DNA of 64,000 nucleotides from assembly GCA_017848965.1 (NCBI GenBank), contig JAFIHA010000009.1:1-64000 (forward strand). The letters run 5' to 3'. Source of the DNA: Dechloromonas aromatica (nom. nud.) (lineage in GTDB: Bacteria; Pseudomonadota; Gammaproteobacteria; Burkholderiales; Rhodocyclaceae). A program made the translations under genes and the position numbers. Numbering within the stretch: the stretch's first letter is position 1; each line of letters begins with the position of its first letter. A model generated the notes under the pieces. It was not told the origin of the DNA and ran no database searches. It saw nothing but the letters and a program-made list of their open reading frames with translations. Shown here piece by piece: positions 8,659 to 16,631 of the stretch.

Positions 8659-8697
8659 GTCAAGCCGCCGTCAAAAGCCCGTCAAAAAAACGTCAAA
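8659..8697 (-). promoter_or_regulatory. Four-copy 11-bp TTGAC direct-repeat array (array A)
   Basis: On the plus strand GTCAA begins at 8659, 8670, 8681 and 8692, exactly 11 bp apart, so TTGAC faces the methyltransferase gene on the minus strand. The array ends 46 bases before the ATG. A TATCGT at 8642-8647 (minus strand) could be the -10, ten bases after the last repeat. OmpR/PhoP-type regulators bind direct repeats of this period. The same array design occurs at 10722-10759. Confidence 0.7.
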
Positions 8698-9963
8698 TCA
8701 GCCGCCCAGGCGGACGACGAAACAACTGCCGCCGCCATCGAGGTTGAGCGCGTCGATCTGCCAACCCTGCTGCTCGCAAATCCGGCGCACCAAGGACAGG
8801 CCGAGCCCGAGGCCTTCGCCGCGCGCGCCGCGGCCGCGGACGAAGGGCTGGAACAGCTGCGCCCGCTCCGCGGGCGAAATCCCCGGCCCGGTATCCTCGA
8901 CGCGGAAACCGTCGCTGGCGAGGATCAGGCGGATTTCACCGCGCTCGGTGTAATGCGCGGCGTTGCGCAGCAGGTTGCCCATCACCACGCGCAGCAGCGT
9001 CGGGTGCCACAGTCCGGGCAGTTCGCCCTCGCTGCGGCGGACGAAGGCGAGACCGCGGGCGGCGATGTCCTCTGCCCAGAGCTGGCTTTGCTCGTCGGCC
9101 ATCGCCGCCAGGCTGACGCCTTCGCCGGGCGCCAGTTGCGCGCCCTGGGCGCGCGCCAGTTCGAGAAAGACTTCGATCAGCGAGCGCATTTCCGCCGCCG
9201 CCCGGGCAATCCGTTCGACCTGACGGCGGGCGCGTTCGGACAAGTCGCCGCGCAGCAGCAGTTCGGCCGAAGTGCCGACGATCATCAACGGCGTGCGCAG
9301 TTCGTGACTGACGTCGCTGGTGAACAGACGCTCGCGGTCGATCGCCAGGCGCAACTGACTGAAGGCGAGATCGAAGGCCATCGCCAGCTGGCCGAGTTCG
9401 TCGTCGCCGTAATCGGCGGCCAGCGGCGGCGCCAATGCCACCATCTGGTCGCGCCCGCGCACCTGCCCGGCGAGCCGGATCACCGGGTCGATCACCCGGC
9501 GCACGGTCAGCCGGCCGATCAGCCAGGCCAGCGCGACCGCCAGCAGGAAGCCGCCGATCACCACCTTGTACAGCACCTGCTCGCGCGCTTCGAAAGTCCC
9601 CTGGTCGCGGGCAAGGATGAAGCGATGCCCTTCGATACTGGTTTCCAGCACATGCCAGGCGCCGTTTTCGCCGACCACTTCCTGGAAGCCCGGATGCAGC
9701 CCGGCAAACGCCGCCGGCAGGGGCTGCGCCTTCAGCGTCGGCACGTAGAGCGCGCTGCCGCCGGTGAGGTCGGGAATCCGCCCCTCGGTCAGGTAGACCG
9801 TCTCGACCATTTCCATCTCTTGGCGCATTTCGTCGCCGATCAGGTCTTCCTCGACCACCTGGACGACGGCGATGATCGCCCAGGCGTTGATGCCGGCGAT
9901 CAGCGCCGTCAGCAGCATGAAGGAGAGCAGGATGCGGCGGGCGAGCGGCTGCCGGTCAGCCAT
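8698..9963 (-). CDS. Sensor histidine kinase of the array-linked two-component system
   Basis: A 421-residue membrane kinase with TM1 at about 11-35, a periplasmic domain of about 100 residues, TM2 at about 133-152, HAMP around 153-205, and HisKA TSDVSHELRTP with H220. The ATPase segments are GNLLRNAAHYT, VEDTGPGISPAER and GEGLGLGLSLVRRI. The ATG at 9963 overlaps the end of the regulator gene by 8 bases. It lies between two envelope-modification operons that carry matching repeat arrays upstream, so membrane-lipid or cation stress is a plausible signal. It resembles PmrB/QseC-type kinases; no specific name is assigned. Confidence 0.88.
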   Translation of the reverse strand: MADRQPLARRILLSFMLLTALIAGINAWAIIAVVQVVEEDLIGDEMRQEMEMVETVYLTEGRIPDLTGGSALYVPTLKAQPLPAAFAGLHPGFQEVVGENGAWHVLETSIEGHRFILARDQGTFEAREQVLYKVVIGGFLLAVALAWLIGRLTVRRVIDPVIRLAGQVRGRDQMVALAPPLAADYGDDELGQLAMAFDLAFSQLRLAIDRERLFTSDVSHELRTPLMIVGTSAELLLRGDLSERARRQVERIARAAAEMRSLIEVFLELARAQGAQLAPGEGVSLAAMADEQSQLWAEDIAARGLAFVRRSEGELPGLWHPTLLRVVMGNLLRNAAHYTERGEIRLILASDGFRVEDTGPGISPAERAQLFQPFVRGRGARGEGLGLGLSLVRRICEQQGWQIDALNLDGGGSCFVVRLGG

Positions 9964-10630
9964 TGGCCTCTTCCCCGAGACGATAGCCGACGCCATGCAC
10001 GGTATGCAGCAGCGGCCGCGGGAAGGGTTTGTCCACCGCCTGGCGCAGCAGGTGCAGGTGGCTGCGCAGGCTGTCGCTGGCCGGCGGATCGTCGCCCCAC
10101 AACGCGGTTTCCAGCGCTTCCCGGCGGACGACGCCGGGACTCTTGCGCATCAGCGTCTCGAGCAGCTTGAGGCAGGCCGGGTTGAGACGCAGCGGCTGGC
10201 CGGCGCGGGTCGCCCGCCAGGTGTCGAGATCAAGCACCAGGTCGGCAACCTGCAGGCGCTGGCTGGCGCCGCGCGTGCGGCGCAGGATCGCCTCGATGCG
10301 CGCATCGAGTTCGGCCAGCGCAAAAGGCTTCACCAGGTAGTCGTCGGCGCCGCTGCGCAAGCCCTGCAAGCGGTCGTCGAGGGCATCGCGGGCGGTGAGC
10401 ATGATCACCGGCACCTGGCAGCCGGCTTCGCGCAGGCAGCGGCAGAGCTGGTAGCCGTCCATGCCGGGCAGCATGATGTCGAGGACGATCAGGTCGTAAT
10501 GCCCGGTCAGCGCCAGATGCAGCCCGCCCGGCCCGTTGCGCGCGCAATCGACGACATGGCCGGCGGCTTCGAGGTAGTCGATGATGTTGGCGAGGATGTC
10601 GGAATTGTCTTCGACGATCAGCAGACGCAT
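9956..10630 (-). CDS. OmpR-family response regulator (PmrA/QseB-like)
   Basis: A 224-residue regulator. The receiver domain has D51 (VLDIMLPGMDG) and the K motif VKPFALAEL; the winged helix shows LNPACLKLLETLMRKSPGVV and SDSLRSHLHLLRQAVD. It starts MRLLIVEDNS at 10630 and is co-transcribed with the kinase gene. The intergenic region to the LTA-synthase-like gene carries a four-copy TTGAC array, and an equivalent array lies behind the kinase gene, so this regulator is the best candidate to bind both. The PmrA/QseB resemblance is by domain type and context only. Confidence 0.88.
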   Translation of the reverse strand: MRLLIVEDNSDILANIIDYLEAAGHVVDCARNGPGGLHLALTGHYDLIVLDIMLPGMDGYQLCRCLREAGCQVPVIMLTARDALDDRLQGLRSGADDYLVKPFALAELDARIEAILRRTRGASQRLQVADLVLDLDTWRATRAGQPLRLNPACLKLLETLMRKSPGVVRREALETALWGDDPPASDSLRSHLHLLRQAVDKPFPRPLLHTVHGVGYRLGEEANG

Positions 10631-10721
10631 GCGCTTGGAACTTCCGGTTGCGAAATAGAGAGTATAGCGATGGCGGCTGAATCGCAGCTTAATCGCCCGT
10701 CTGCCGGAAGCGCGAGGTTTC

Positions 10722-10759
10722 TTGACGTTTTTTTGACAATCCGTTCACGCGCCATTGAC
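10722..10759 (+). promoter_or_regulatory. Four-copy 11-bp TTGAC direct-repeat array (array B)
   Basis: TTGAC at 10722, 10733 and 10755 and a one-mismatch TTCAC at 10744 lie exactly 11 bp apart on the plus strand, facing the LTA-synthase-like gene. The array ends 47 bases before the ATG at 10807, nearly the same distance as array A from its gene. It is also 91 bases upstream of the regulator gene on the other strand, so autoregulation is possible. Confidence 0.7.
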
Positions 10760-10806
10760 GTTCCCGATCGCAGACTGCGCGCCGTCACAGATTCTCCGCG
10801 CCACCG

Positions 10807-12762
10807 ATGCCTTTTTCCCGTCACGCCCAGCCCCGCTTCCTCACGCTCGTCCTCGCCTGCTGGTTGCTGGTTTTCTTCGCCGTCCGCGGCCTCCTGCTCG
10901 CCACCCATTTCGCCGAAGCCGACGCCGGTTTCCTGGCCATCCTGCGCCTGTTCGCGGTCGGCACCGTGTACGACCTGGCTTTCCTGGTTTACGCCGCGCT
11001 GCCGCTCGCCCTCTACCTGCTGCTCTGCCCGGAACGCCTGTGGCGCAGTCGCGGCCACCGCGCCTTCCTGCTCGTCCTGACCGGCATCGGCTTCTTCGCC
11101 ATGCTCTTCGTCGCCGCCGCCGAGTGGCTGTTCTGGGACGAATTCGGCGTCCGCTTCAACTTCATCGCCGTCGACTACCTGGTCTATTCCAAGGAAGTCG
11201 TCGACAACATCGTCGAGTCCTACCCGGTCTATCGCCTGCTCGGCGTGCTCGCCATCATCGCCGGCGTCGCCACCCTGGCCTTGAAGCGCCAGCTCATCGC
11301 CAGCTTCGACGCGCCGTCGCTGCCACGCCGCCAGGCATTGCTGGGCTTCGCCGGCCTGCTGCTGGCCGCCGGCCTCAACCTCGCCGTGGTCGGCCAGTCC
11401 TTCCCGCACGGCGAGGGCGGCAACGTCTACCAGCGCGAACTGGCGAGCAACGGCCCCTTCCAGTTCTTCGCCGCCTTCCGCAACAACGAACTCGACTACC
11501 GCCAGTTCTACGCCACCCTGCCCGACGCCGAGGCCGGCGCCCTGCTGCGCGCCGAAGTCGCCGAGCCGAATGCCCGTTTCCTCGGCAACCACCCGCTCGA
11601 TATCCGCCGCGCCATCGACAACCCGGGCCCGGAACGCCGCCACAACATCGTCCTCGTCACCATCGAAAGCCTCAGCGCCAAGTACCTCGGCAGCTTCGGC
11701 GACCAACGCGGACTGACCCCCAACCTCGACCGCTTGCGCGGCGAAAGCCTGTTCTTCAGCAACTTCCGGGCGACCGGCACGCGCACCGACCGCGGCCTGG
11801 AAGCGATCACCCTGTCGATGCCGCCCACCCCCGGCCGCTCCATCGTCAAACGTCAGGGTCGCGAAAGCGGCTACGCCAGCCTCGGCCAGCAACTCACCGC
11901 GCGCGGCTACGACAGCGTCTTCGTCTACGGCGGACGCGGCTATTTCGACAACATGAACGCCTTCTTCAGCGGCAACGGCTACCGCATCGTCGACCAGAGC
12001 AGCGTCCCGGAAAGCGAGATGAGCTTCCAGAACGCCTGGGGCATGGCTGACGAGGACATCTACCGGCAGGCGCTGAAGATTGGCGACCAGGACCACGCCG
12101 CCGGCAAACCCTTCTTCCTGCAGTTGATGACCACCTCCAACCACCGTCCCTACACCTACCCGGACGGCCGCATCGACATTCCCTCGGGTGACGGCCGCGA
12201 GGGCGCCGTCAAATACACCGACCACGCCATCGGCCAGTTCCTCGAACAGGCCCGCAGCAAGCCGTGGTTTGCCGACACCGTCTTCGTTTTCGTCGCCGAC
12301 CACACCGCCGGCAGCGCCGGTTACGAGGACCTGCCGGTGGCCAACTACCACATCCCCCTGTTCATCTACGCACCGGGCTTGATCAAACCACGCGAAATGA
12401 CCGGGCTGGCCAGTCAGATCGACCTGGCGCCAACCCTGCTCGGCCTGCTCGGCATCGATTACGAGTCGACCTTCTACGGCCGCAACCTGCTCCTCAACCC
12501 ACAGCGCCCGGGCCGCGCGGTGATCGGCAACTACCAGCACCTCGGCCTGTTCGACGGCAAGGACCTCGCCATTCTCAGCCCGCGCCGCAGCATGCGCCGC
12601 CACGACGACGCGCTCGGCGAAAGCCTGGAAAGGCGGGCCAGTGCCGACGACCCGCTGCTCCGCCGCGACATCGCCTACTACCAGGGGGCGAGCCACGCCT
12701 TCCGCAACGGCCTGCTCGCCTGGCGGCCGCTGAGCACCGCTGGCGATGCGACCGGCCGCTGA
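10807..12762 (+). CDS. LTA synthase/MdoB-family phosphoglycerol (or phosphoethanolamine) transferase
   Basis: A 651-residue inner-membrane enzyme with about five N-terminal TM segments (about 12-32, 45-72, 86-106, 142-160, 176-196) and a periplasmic sulfatase-fold catalytic domain from about 278. Metal-site motifs are NIVLVTIESLSAKYLGSFG with E287 and GTRTDRGLEAITLSMPP with nucleophile T327, then MTTSNHRPYTYPDG and VADHTAGS. Gram-negative members such as OpgB move phosphoglycerol to periplasmic glucans; other sulfatase-fold relatives move phosphoethanolamine to lipid A. The substrate here is undetermined. It overlaps the PAP2 gene by 17 bases and lies behind repeat array B. Confidence 0.85.
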   Translation: MPFSRHAQPRFLTLVLACWLLVFFAVRGLLLATHFAEADAGFLAILRLFAVGTVYDLAFLVYAALPLALYLLLCPERLWRSRGHRAFLLVLTGIGFFAMLFVAAAEWLFWDEFGVRFNFIAVDYLVYSKEVVDNIVESYPVYRLLGVLAIIAGVATLALKRQLIASFDAPSLPRRQALLGFAGLLLAAGLNLAVVGQSFPHGEGGNVYQRELASNGPFQFFAAFRNNELDYRQFYATLPDAEAGALLRAEVAEPNARFLGNHPLDIRRAIDNPGPERRHNIVLVTIESLSAKYLGSFGDQRGLTPNLDRLRGESLFFSNFRATGTRTDRGLEAITLSMPPTPGRSIVKRQGRESGYASLGQQLTARGYDSVFVYGGRGYFDNMNAFFSGNGYRIVDQSSVPESEMSFQNAWGMADEDIYRQALKIGDQDHAAGKPFFLQLMTTSNHRPYTYPDGRIDIPSGDGREGAVKYTDHAIGQFLEQARSKPWFADTVFVFVADHTAGSAGYEDLPVANYHIPLFIYAPGLIKPREMTGLASQIDLAPTLLGLLGIDYESTFYGRNLLLNPQRPGRAVIGNYQHLGLFDGKDLAILSPRRSMRRHDDALGESLERRASADDPLLRRDIAYYQGASHAFRNGLLAWRPLSTAGDATGR

Positions 12763-13501
12763 CCCTCCGCCGTCCCGCCCCTTCGCCTTCGGGTTCTGGC
12801 TGGCTCTGCCGCTGGCGGCGATGGTGCTGTTGCTGCTCGTCGACCCGGCGCCGCTCGACTTCTGGATCACCGGCCATTTCCATGTTCCGGGCAGCGGCTT
12901 CGTTGCCCGCGACAACTACTGGCTGGAAACCGTCCTGCACGACCGGGCGAAAACGCTGGTCATCGTCTTCGTGCTCGCCCTCGGCGTCGCCCTTGCCGCC
13001 AGCGCCCGCCTGGCCGCCTTGCGCTCCTGGCGCGGCCCGCTCGCCTACGCGCTGCTGGCAATCACTCTTTCAACTGCAGTCGTGCCGCCGCTCAAGGTGG
13101 TCAGCGCCGTGCAGTGTCCTTGGGACCTCAGCGACTTTGGCGGCAGCGAGACTTTTTCACCGCTGTTGGCGCCCCGACCGCCAACCGAGCATCCCGGACG
13201 CTGCTGGCCGGGTGGTCACGCGGCCACGGGGTTTTCCCTGATCGCACTGTTCTTCGCCCTGCGCGACCGCCGACCGCGCCTGGCCCGAGGCCTGCTGGCC
13301 GGTGCCCTCGCCTTCGGCAGTCTGCTTGCTGCCGGGCGCATGATGCAGGGCGCCCATTTCCTGTCGCACAACCTGTGGACCCTGCTGCTCGACTGGAGCA
13401 TCTGCCTGCTCGTCTATCGCTTCACCCTCTACCGCCCGGCCCGATTGCCGAGCGCAGCGCGCACGCGACGGGCAATCGGCATACCGGCGGGAACAAGCTG
13501 A
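12746..13501 (+). CDS. PAP2-family membrane phosphatase/phosphotransferase
   Basis: A 251-residue polytopic protein of the PAP2/LpxT-like superfamily. Its motifs are a KxxxxxxRP-like region (weak), CWPGGHAATGF at 153-163 (PSGH motif) and GRMMQGAHFLSHNLWT at 197-212 with R198 and H204. The usual Asp of SRxxxxxHxxxD is replaced by His (H208), as I recall for a subset of the family. It probably dephosphorylates or transfers phosphate among undecaprenyl-PP, PGP or lipid A. Translational coupling to the sulfatase-fold transferase suggests a joint role in envelope phosphate chemistry. It converges on the ferric-reductase-like gene. Confidence 0.82.
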   Translation: MRPAADPPPSRPFAFGFWLALPLAAMVLLLLVDPAPLDFWITGHFHVPGSGFVARDNYWLETVLHDRAKTLVIVFVLALGVALAASARLAALRSWRGPLAYALLAITLSTAVVPPLKVVSAVQCPWDLSDFGGSETFSPLLAPRPPTEHPGRCWPGGHAATGFSLIALFFALRDRRPRLARGLLAGALAFGSLLAAGRMMQGAHFLSHNLWTLLLDWSICLLVYRFTLYRPARLPSAARTRRAIGIPAGTS

Positions 13502-13511
13502 GGGCGCTGGT

Positions 13512-14813
13512 TCAGCGCATCTGAAACGCTTCCTGATGAAAGCGCAGGCCAGCCCCCTGCAACCCCTGGCGTAGCGCCTGGCCGAGGCCGGCCGGGCCGC
13601 AGAACCAGACGTCGGCCTTGCTCTCGTCGCCGGCCAGCAGGCGGGTCGCGTCGAGCGTTTCGCCCTGGGCCGCGCCATGCAGGTGCAGGCGGATGCCGGG
13701 CAAGCCGGCGCACAGCGCTTGCAGACGGTCGACCAGCGGGTCGCTGCTGCAGTCGCGGGTGCAGTAGTGCAGTTCGGCCTGCACCGGTTCCGCTGCCTCG
13801 CGCTGCGCTTCCAGCCAGGCCAGGAAGGGGGTGACGCCGATGCCGCCGGCCACCCGCCACTGGCGCGCCTGCGGCCGCCGGCGGGCGAGGTCGAAGCGGC
13901 CATAGGGGCCTTCGATGAGCACCGGCGCGCCGACCAGCAAGGTCGCCCGCAGGCGCCGGGTGTAGTCGCCGAGCGCCTTGATGCAGAACTCGATGCTGCC
14001 GTCGCCACGGTCGGCACTGGCGATGGTGAAGGGATGCGGGCCTTCGCTTTCGTCGAAAGTGACCAGCGCGAACTGCCCGGCCCGGTGCCCCGGCCAGCTG
14101 GCATCGAGCTGGCAGCGCACGCGCAGCAGGTCGCTGCCGAGCGGCTCAAGTTCGGCCACCTTGCCGCTCACCCGGCGCTCGCGCCCGATGTTGGCGAGCA
14201 GGGCGCGCAGTGCGCCGTAGCAGCCGGCGGCGACGAGCGGCGCGAGCAGCAGGCCGAGCGGCTGCGTCCAGTAGTCGGCGGGCGCCAGCAGCACAGTATG
14301 AAAGGCGAGCGCCAGGTAGATGACCGGCATCGCCCGGTGCAGGAAACGCCACGGACGATAGGGAAAGCGTTGCCACAGGGCCAGCACGATCAGCGCGATG
14401 ACGATGTAGAAGCCCCATTCGCCGAGGTCCTCGGCCAGATCGCGGAGGCGGTCGAGAACGTTGCCGAACTGCTCCTTGGGCACCCGCCCGCTGCGCCCGA
14501 TCGACGATTTCAGGATGTCGTCGGACATCTCCACCAACCAGTGCAGGACGGCGAAACTGCCGCCGAGGATGCCCGCCCACTTGTGCGTGCGATAGACGCG
14601 GTCCATGCCGCCGAGCGGCGTTTCCAGCCAGACCGGCCGGCTCGCCAGGTAGGTGGCGAGCGACATCAGGCCGATGGCGAGGACGCCGCTCAGGTAGAGC
14701 AGTTCCTGGCGCGCCACCCACCACGGATGGGCGGCGGTCGGCGCGGCGTTATAGACGTCCCAGCCCCAGGCGAGGCCGAGAGCGGAGAGCAGGACGGCGA
14801 GCAGCAGCTTCAT
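13512..14813 (-). CDS. Ferric-reductase-like flavocytochrome with FAD/NAD(P)H domains
   Basis: A 433-residue protein. The N-terminal membrane domain has about six TM segments and paired heme-b ligand candidates (THKW with H77, HWLVE with H91, and two His in FLHRAMPVIYLALAFHTV). A ferredoxin-reductase-type region follows, with FAD motif GPHPFTIAS and NAD(P) motifs GGIGVTPFLAWL and WFCGPAGLGQALR. It should pass electrons from NAD(P)H through FAD and heme b across the inner membrane. The ATG at 14813 overlaps the upstream PepSY gene by four bases. The operon also encodes a diheme and a DUF1924 cytochrome, likely periplasmic acceptors. Confidence 0.85.
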   Translation of the reverse strand: MKLLLAVLLSALGLAWGWDVYNAAPTAAHPWWVARQELLYLSGVLAIGLMSLATYLASRPVWLETPLGGMDRVYRTHKWAGILGGSFAVLHWLVEMSDDILKSSIGRSGRVPKEQFGNVLDRLRDLAEDLGEWGFYIVIALIVLALWQRFPYRPWRFLHRAMPVIYLALAFHTVLLAPADYWTQPLGLLLAPLVAAGCYGALRALLANIGRERRVSGKVAELEPLGSDLLRVRCQLDASWPGHRAGQFALVTFDESEGPHPFTIASADRGDGSIEFCIKALGDYTRRLRATLLVGAPVLIEGPYGRFDLARRRPQARQWRVAGGIGVTPFLAWLEAQREAAEPVQAELHYCTRDCSSDPLVDRLQALCAGLPGIRLHLHGAAQGETLDATRLLAGDESKADVWFCGPAGLGQALRQGLQGAGLRFHQEAFQMR

Positions 14814-15220
14814 GGCTTGGCGCCTCCGGCCGGCGTTGCCGGCAGGTCGTCGCGGCAGCGCCGCTGGTTGCATTCGCGGCCGTCGGCCGGCTGCACCACC
14901 CGCTCGCGCGGTACGCCTTCGGCGCGGCCGGCGCCGAGCGGCTCGCCACTGCGGCCGTCGAAGTAGAGCTTGCGCCGCTCGCCGTTGCGGTCGGTGACGC
15001 GCACTTCGTAACGGCCGTGTTCGCGCTCGATTTCCTCGACATTGCGGTAGCCGGCCGCTTCCAGCCGGCTGATCAGCGCCGGGATCGGCAACCAGCCGGC
15101 GTCGCCGCGTTCGTCGTGACGGCGTTCGCGGTGATTGTCGGCGAGCACGGCTCCGACAGCGATGATGCCGCCCAAGCTCAGCGCCAGCACGAGGCGGCGC
15201 GGGAATTTACTGATCTGCAT
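14810..15220 (-). CDS. PepSY-domain periplasmic protein
   Basis: A 136-residue protein with an N-terminal signal sequence or anchor (about 9-27, ending AVLADN). It has one PepSY domain, typified by LISRLEAAGYRNVEEIEREHGRYEVRVTDRNGERRKLYFDGRSGE at about 49-93. The C-terminal tail has two Cys (ECNQRRCRDD). It sits between the diheme cytochrome and ferric-reductase-like genes, overlapping the latter. The second PepSY gene (17085) across the divergent region belongs to the opposite operon. PepSY proteins are often found with ferric-reductase-like or PhoPQ-type systems; the exact role is unknown. Confidence 0.75.
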   Translation of the reverse strand: MQISKFPRRLVLALSLGGIIAVGAVLADNHRERRHDERGDAGWLPIPALISRLEAAGYRNVEEIEREHGRYEVRVTDRNGERRKLYFDGRSGEPLGAGRAEGVPRERVVQPADGRECNQRRCRDDLPATPAGGAKP

Positions 15221-15253
15221 GATTTTTCCTCCCGGATCGCCGGCGGCTGCCGG

Positions 15254-15745
15254 TCAATCCTCGTAGTAGCCGAGTTCGGCATCGGCGTGGCAAGCCACGC
15301 AATTGGCCCTGGTCCGCACGTCCTTGTGGCGCCATTCCCAGTCCGGCACCTCGCGGTGCTCGCGCACCCACTTCGGCAGCTTGGTGATGCGCTGCGGCGC
15401 GCTGGCCGGGTCGACGCCGCGCATCAGCTTGGCGCCGTAGCGGCTGCCGCCGGTATCGGCGGCGTTGGCCACCAGGTAGGCGGTGATCTTCTGGGCGAGG
15501 GCCGGGTCGACCGTGGCGTTGTCGCCGAAGTGGCGGTCGAGCTCGCCCATCATCTTCTGCCACGAGGCCGCCGGCAGCATCGCCGCCGGGAAGGCGAGGT
15601 GGCAGCTGCCGCACTCTTCCTTGACCACGGGGTCCTTGACCGGCGGGTAGTAATGGCCGCCGCCGGCCTGCGCGCTGGTATAGACCAGGGCGGAAAAGCC
15701 GAGCGCCAGCAAGGACAGCGCGAAGGGACGAAGGGGAAATTTCAT
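15254..15745 (-). CDS. Periplasmic diheme cytochrome c
   Basis: A 163-residue protein with a Sec signal peptide (about 1-27, SAQA/GGG) and two heme-c sites, CGSCH at 45-49 and CVACH in the C-terminal part. It matches the DHC diheme cytochrome family, which I know as partner of the SHP/DUF1924 monoheme cytochrome. Here the DUF1924 gene lies immediately upstream in the same operon. It probably shuttles electrons between the flavocytochrome and the DUF1924 protein in the periplasm. Confidence 0.88.
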   Translation of the reverse strand: MKFPLRPFALSLLALGFSALVYTSAQAGGGHYYPPVKDPVVKEECGSCHLAFPAAMLPAASWQKMMGELDRHFGDNATVDPALAQKITAYLVANAADTGGSRYGAKLMRGVDPASAPQRITKLPKWVREHREVPDWEWRHKDVRTRANCVACHADAELGYYED

Positions 15746-15761
15746 GGCGTTCTCCTGACGA

Positions 15762-16172
15762 TCAGCGACTGGCGACGAAGCTCAGCCAGTCGCCCTTTTC
15801 CTGGGCGGTGCAGGCGCGACCGAGGACTTCGTCGCAGTTGCGCTTGAACCATTTCTCGACCTTGGCCGGGTCGGCGTAACGCCCCGGCGATACCGACAGC
15901 GCCATCGGATCGATGCGCTTGCCGCTGCGCGCCTGGCCGGCGGCGCGCGGGTCCTTGCCGTGGCAGGTGGCGCAGGCCGGCGTATCGGGCTTGCCGAGGC
16001 CGAATTCGGTGAAATACAGCTTCTCGCCGCGGCCGGCGGAGAAGCCGGAGAAGCCCGGGGTTTCCGCCTTGGCGGCGGTGGCGTAGCGGGCCAGCTGGTC
16101 TTCGAGGGCGCCGGCGCTGGCGGCCAGCGGCAGGGCGGCGACGATGAGCGAGAGGATGAGACGGCGGGACAT
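15762..16172 (-). CDS. DUF1924 / SHP-like monoheme cytochrome c
   Basis: A 136-residue periplasmic protein with a cleavable signal peptide (1-20, AASA/GA) and one CATCH heme site at 67-71. The segment FSAGRGEKLYFTEFG matches DUF1924, the family of the sphaeroides heme protein SHP, whose heme binds oxygen, NO and other small ligands. It is first in the minus-strand cytochrome operon. A TTCAG-type direct repeat at 16226-16241 lies 53 bases upstream of its ATG and faces it, so the PhoP-like regulator encoded at 17420 may control it. Confidence 0.85.
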   Translation of the reverse strand: MSRRLILSLIVAALPLAASAGALEDQLARYATAAKAETPGFSGFSAGRGEKLYFTEFGLGKPDTPACATCHGKDPRAAGQARSGKRIDPMALSVSPGRYADPAKVEKWFKRNCDEVLGRACTAQEKGDWLSFVASR

Positions 16173-16225
16173 CTGGCAATACTCCTGAATCGGTGACGAT
16201 GCAGCGCACTGTGCCCGATGCCGCC

Positions 16226-16241
16226 TGAATGAAAGCTGAAG
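16226..16241 (-). promoter_or_regulatory. TTCAG direct repeat facing the cytochrome operon
   Basis: TGAAT at 16226 and TGAAG at 16237 on the plus strand, 11 bp apart, read on the minus strand as two ATTCA/CTTCA half-sites facing the DUF1924 gene. The half-site and spacing match the repeats at 16247-16262 and 16611-16627. This is consistent with an OmpR-family operator; binding is inferred. Confidence 0.55.
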
Positions 16242-16246
16242 GCAGC

Positions 16247-16262
16247 ATTCAGGCAGGATTCA
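16247..16262 (+). promoter_or_regulatory. ATTCA direct repeat facing the small periplasmic protein gene
   Basis: ATTCA at 16247 and again at 16258, 11 bp apart on the plus strand, 46 bases before the ATG at 16309. Together with the oppositely oriented pair at 16226-16241 it forms a bidirectional control element in the short divergent region. Confidence 0.55.
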
Positions 16263-16308
16263 TCGCCCACCGCCGACGATGAGCGCCATCGCCACCCCGG
16301 AGCCCTTC

Positions 16309-16605
16309 ATGTCCAAGCCTCTCTTCTTCCTGCTGCTGTTCGCCACTGCCGGCGCCTGTGCCGCCGACGCCGCCGATCCGGCAACCGCTTCCGCCAGCGG
16401 CGACCCCTGCCCCGCCATCCGCGCCCGCATCGCCGCCCAGAGCGGCGTCCTCAGCCAACCCGACAGTGTCCTGCTCAAGGAAGTCGGCAGCCACCAGGAA
16501 TGCCGCTTCACCCGCGACGAGGTCTATCGCGCCGGCTTCGGCGAGCGGCCGCCAGCGCCGGCCGAACACCATTACCGGCGCTGGCACGACGACGATGACG
16601 ACTGA
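16309..16605 (+). CDS. Small periplasmic protein, unknown function
   Basis: A 98-residue protein with a signal peptide (about 1-18, LFFLLLFATAGACAA). The mature part has two Cys and a C-terminal segment HHYRRWHDDDDD rich in His and Asp, which might bind divalent metal. I recognise no family. The ATG at 16309 is chosen over 16279 because GGAG precedes it and the signal peptide then starts normally. It lies behind the ATTCA repeat and upstream of a similar small gene, a PepSY gene and a two-component system. Confidence 0.6.
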   Translation: MSKPLFFLLLFATAGACAADAADPATASASGDPCPAIRARIAAQSGVLSQPDSVLLKEVGSHQECRFTRDEVYRAGFGERPPAPAEHHYRRWHDDDDD

Positions 16606-16610
16606 TCGGC

Positions 16611-16627
16611 GTTCAGGCGAGGTTCAG
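16611..16627 (+). promoter_or_regulatory. GTTCAG direct repeat upstream of the PepSY/two-component operon
   Basis: GTTCAG at 16611 and at 16622, 11 bp apart. The core TTCAGGC is shared with the repeat at 16247. It begins five bases after the stop of the 98-residue protein gene and lies 104 bases before the ATG at 16732, so it may drive or modulate a second promoter. Confidence 0.55.
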
Positions 16628-16631
16628 CTTG

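Noticed and set aside
8233-10170. A 645-residue plus-strand frame across the kinase and regulator
   Set aside because: Shadow frame; the minus strand encodes a complete two-component system with all catalytic motifs.
10618-12915. A 765-residue minus-strand open frame opposite the LTA-synthase-like gene
   Set aside because: Shadow with repetitive Ala/Val/Glu/Gly composition and no domain; the plus frame has catalytic Glu and Thr motifs.
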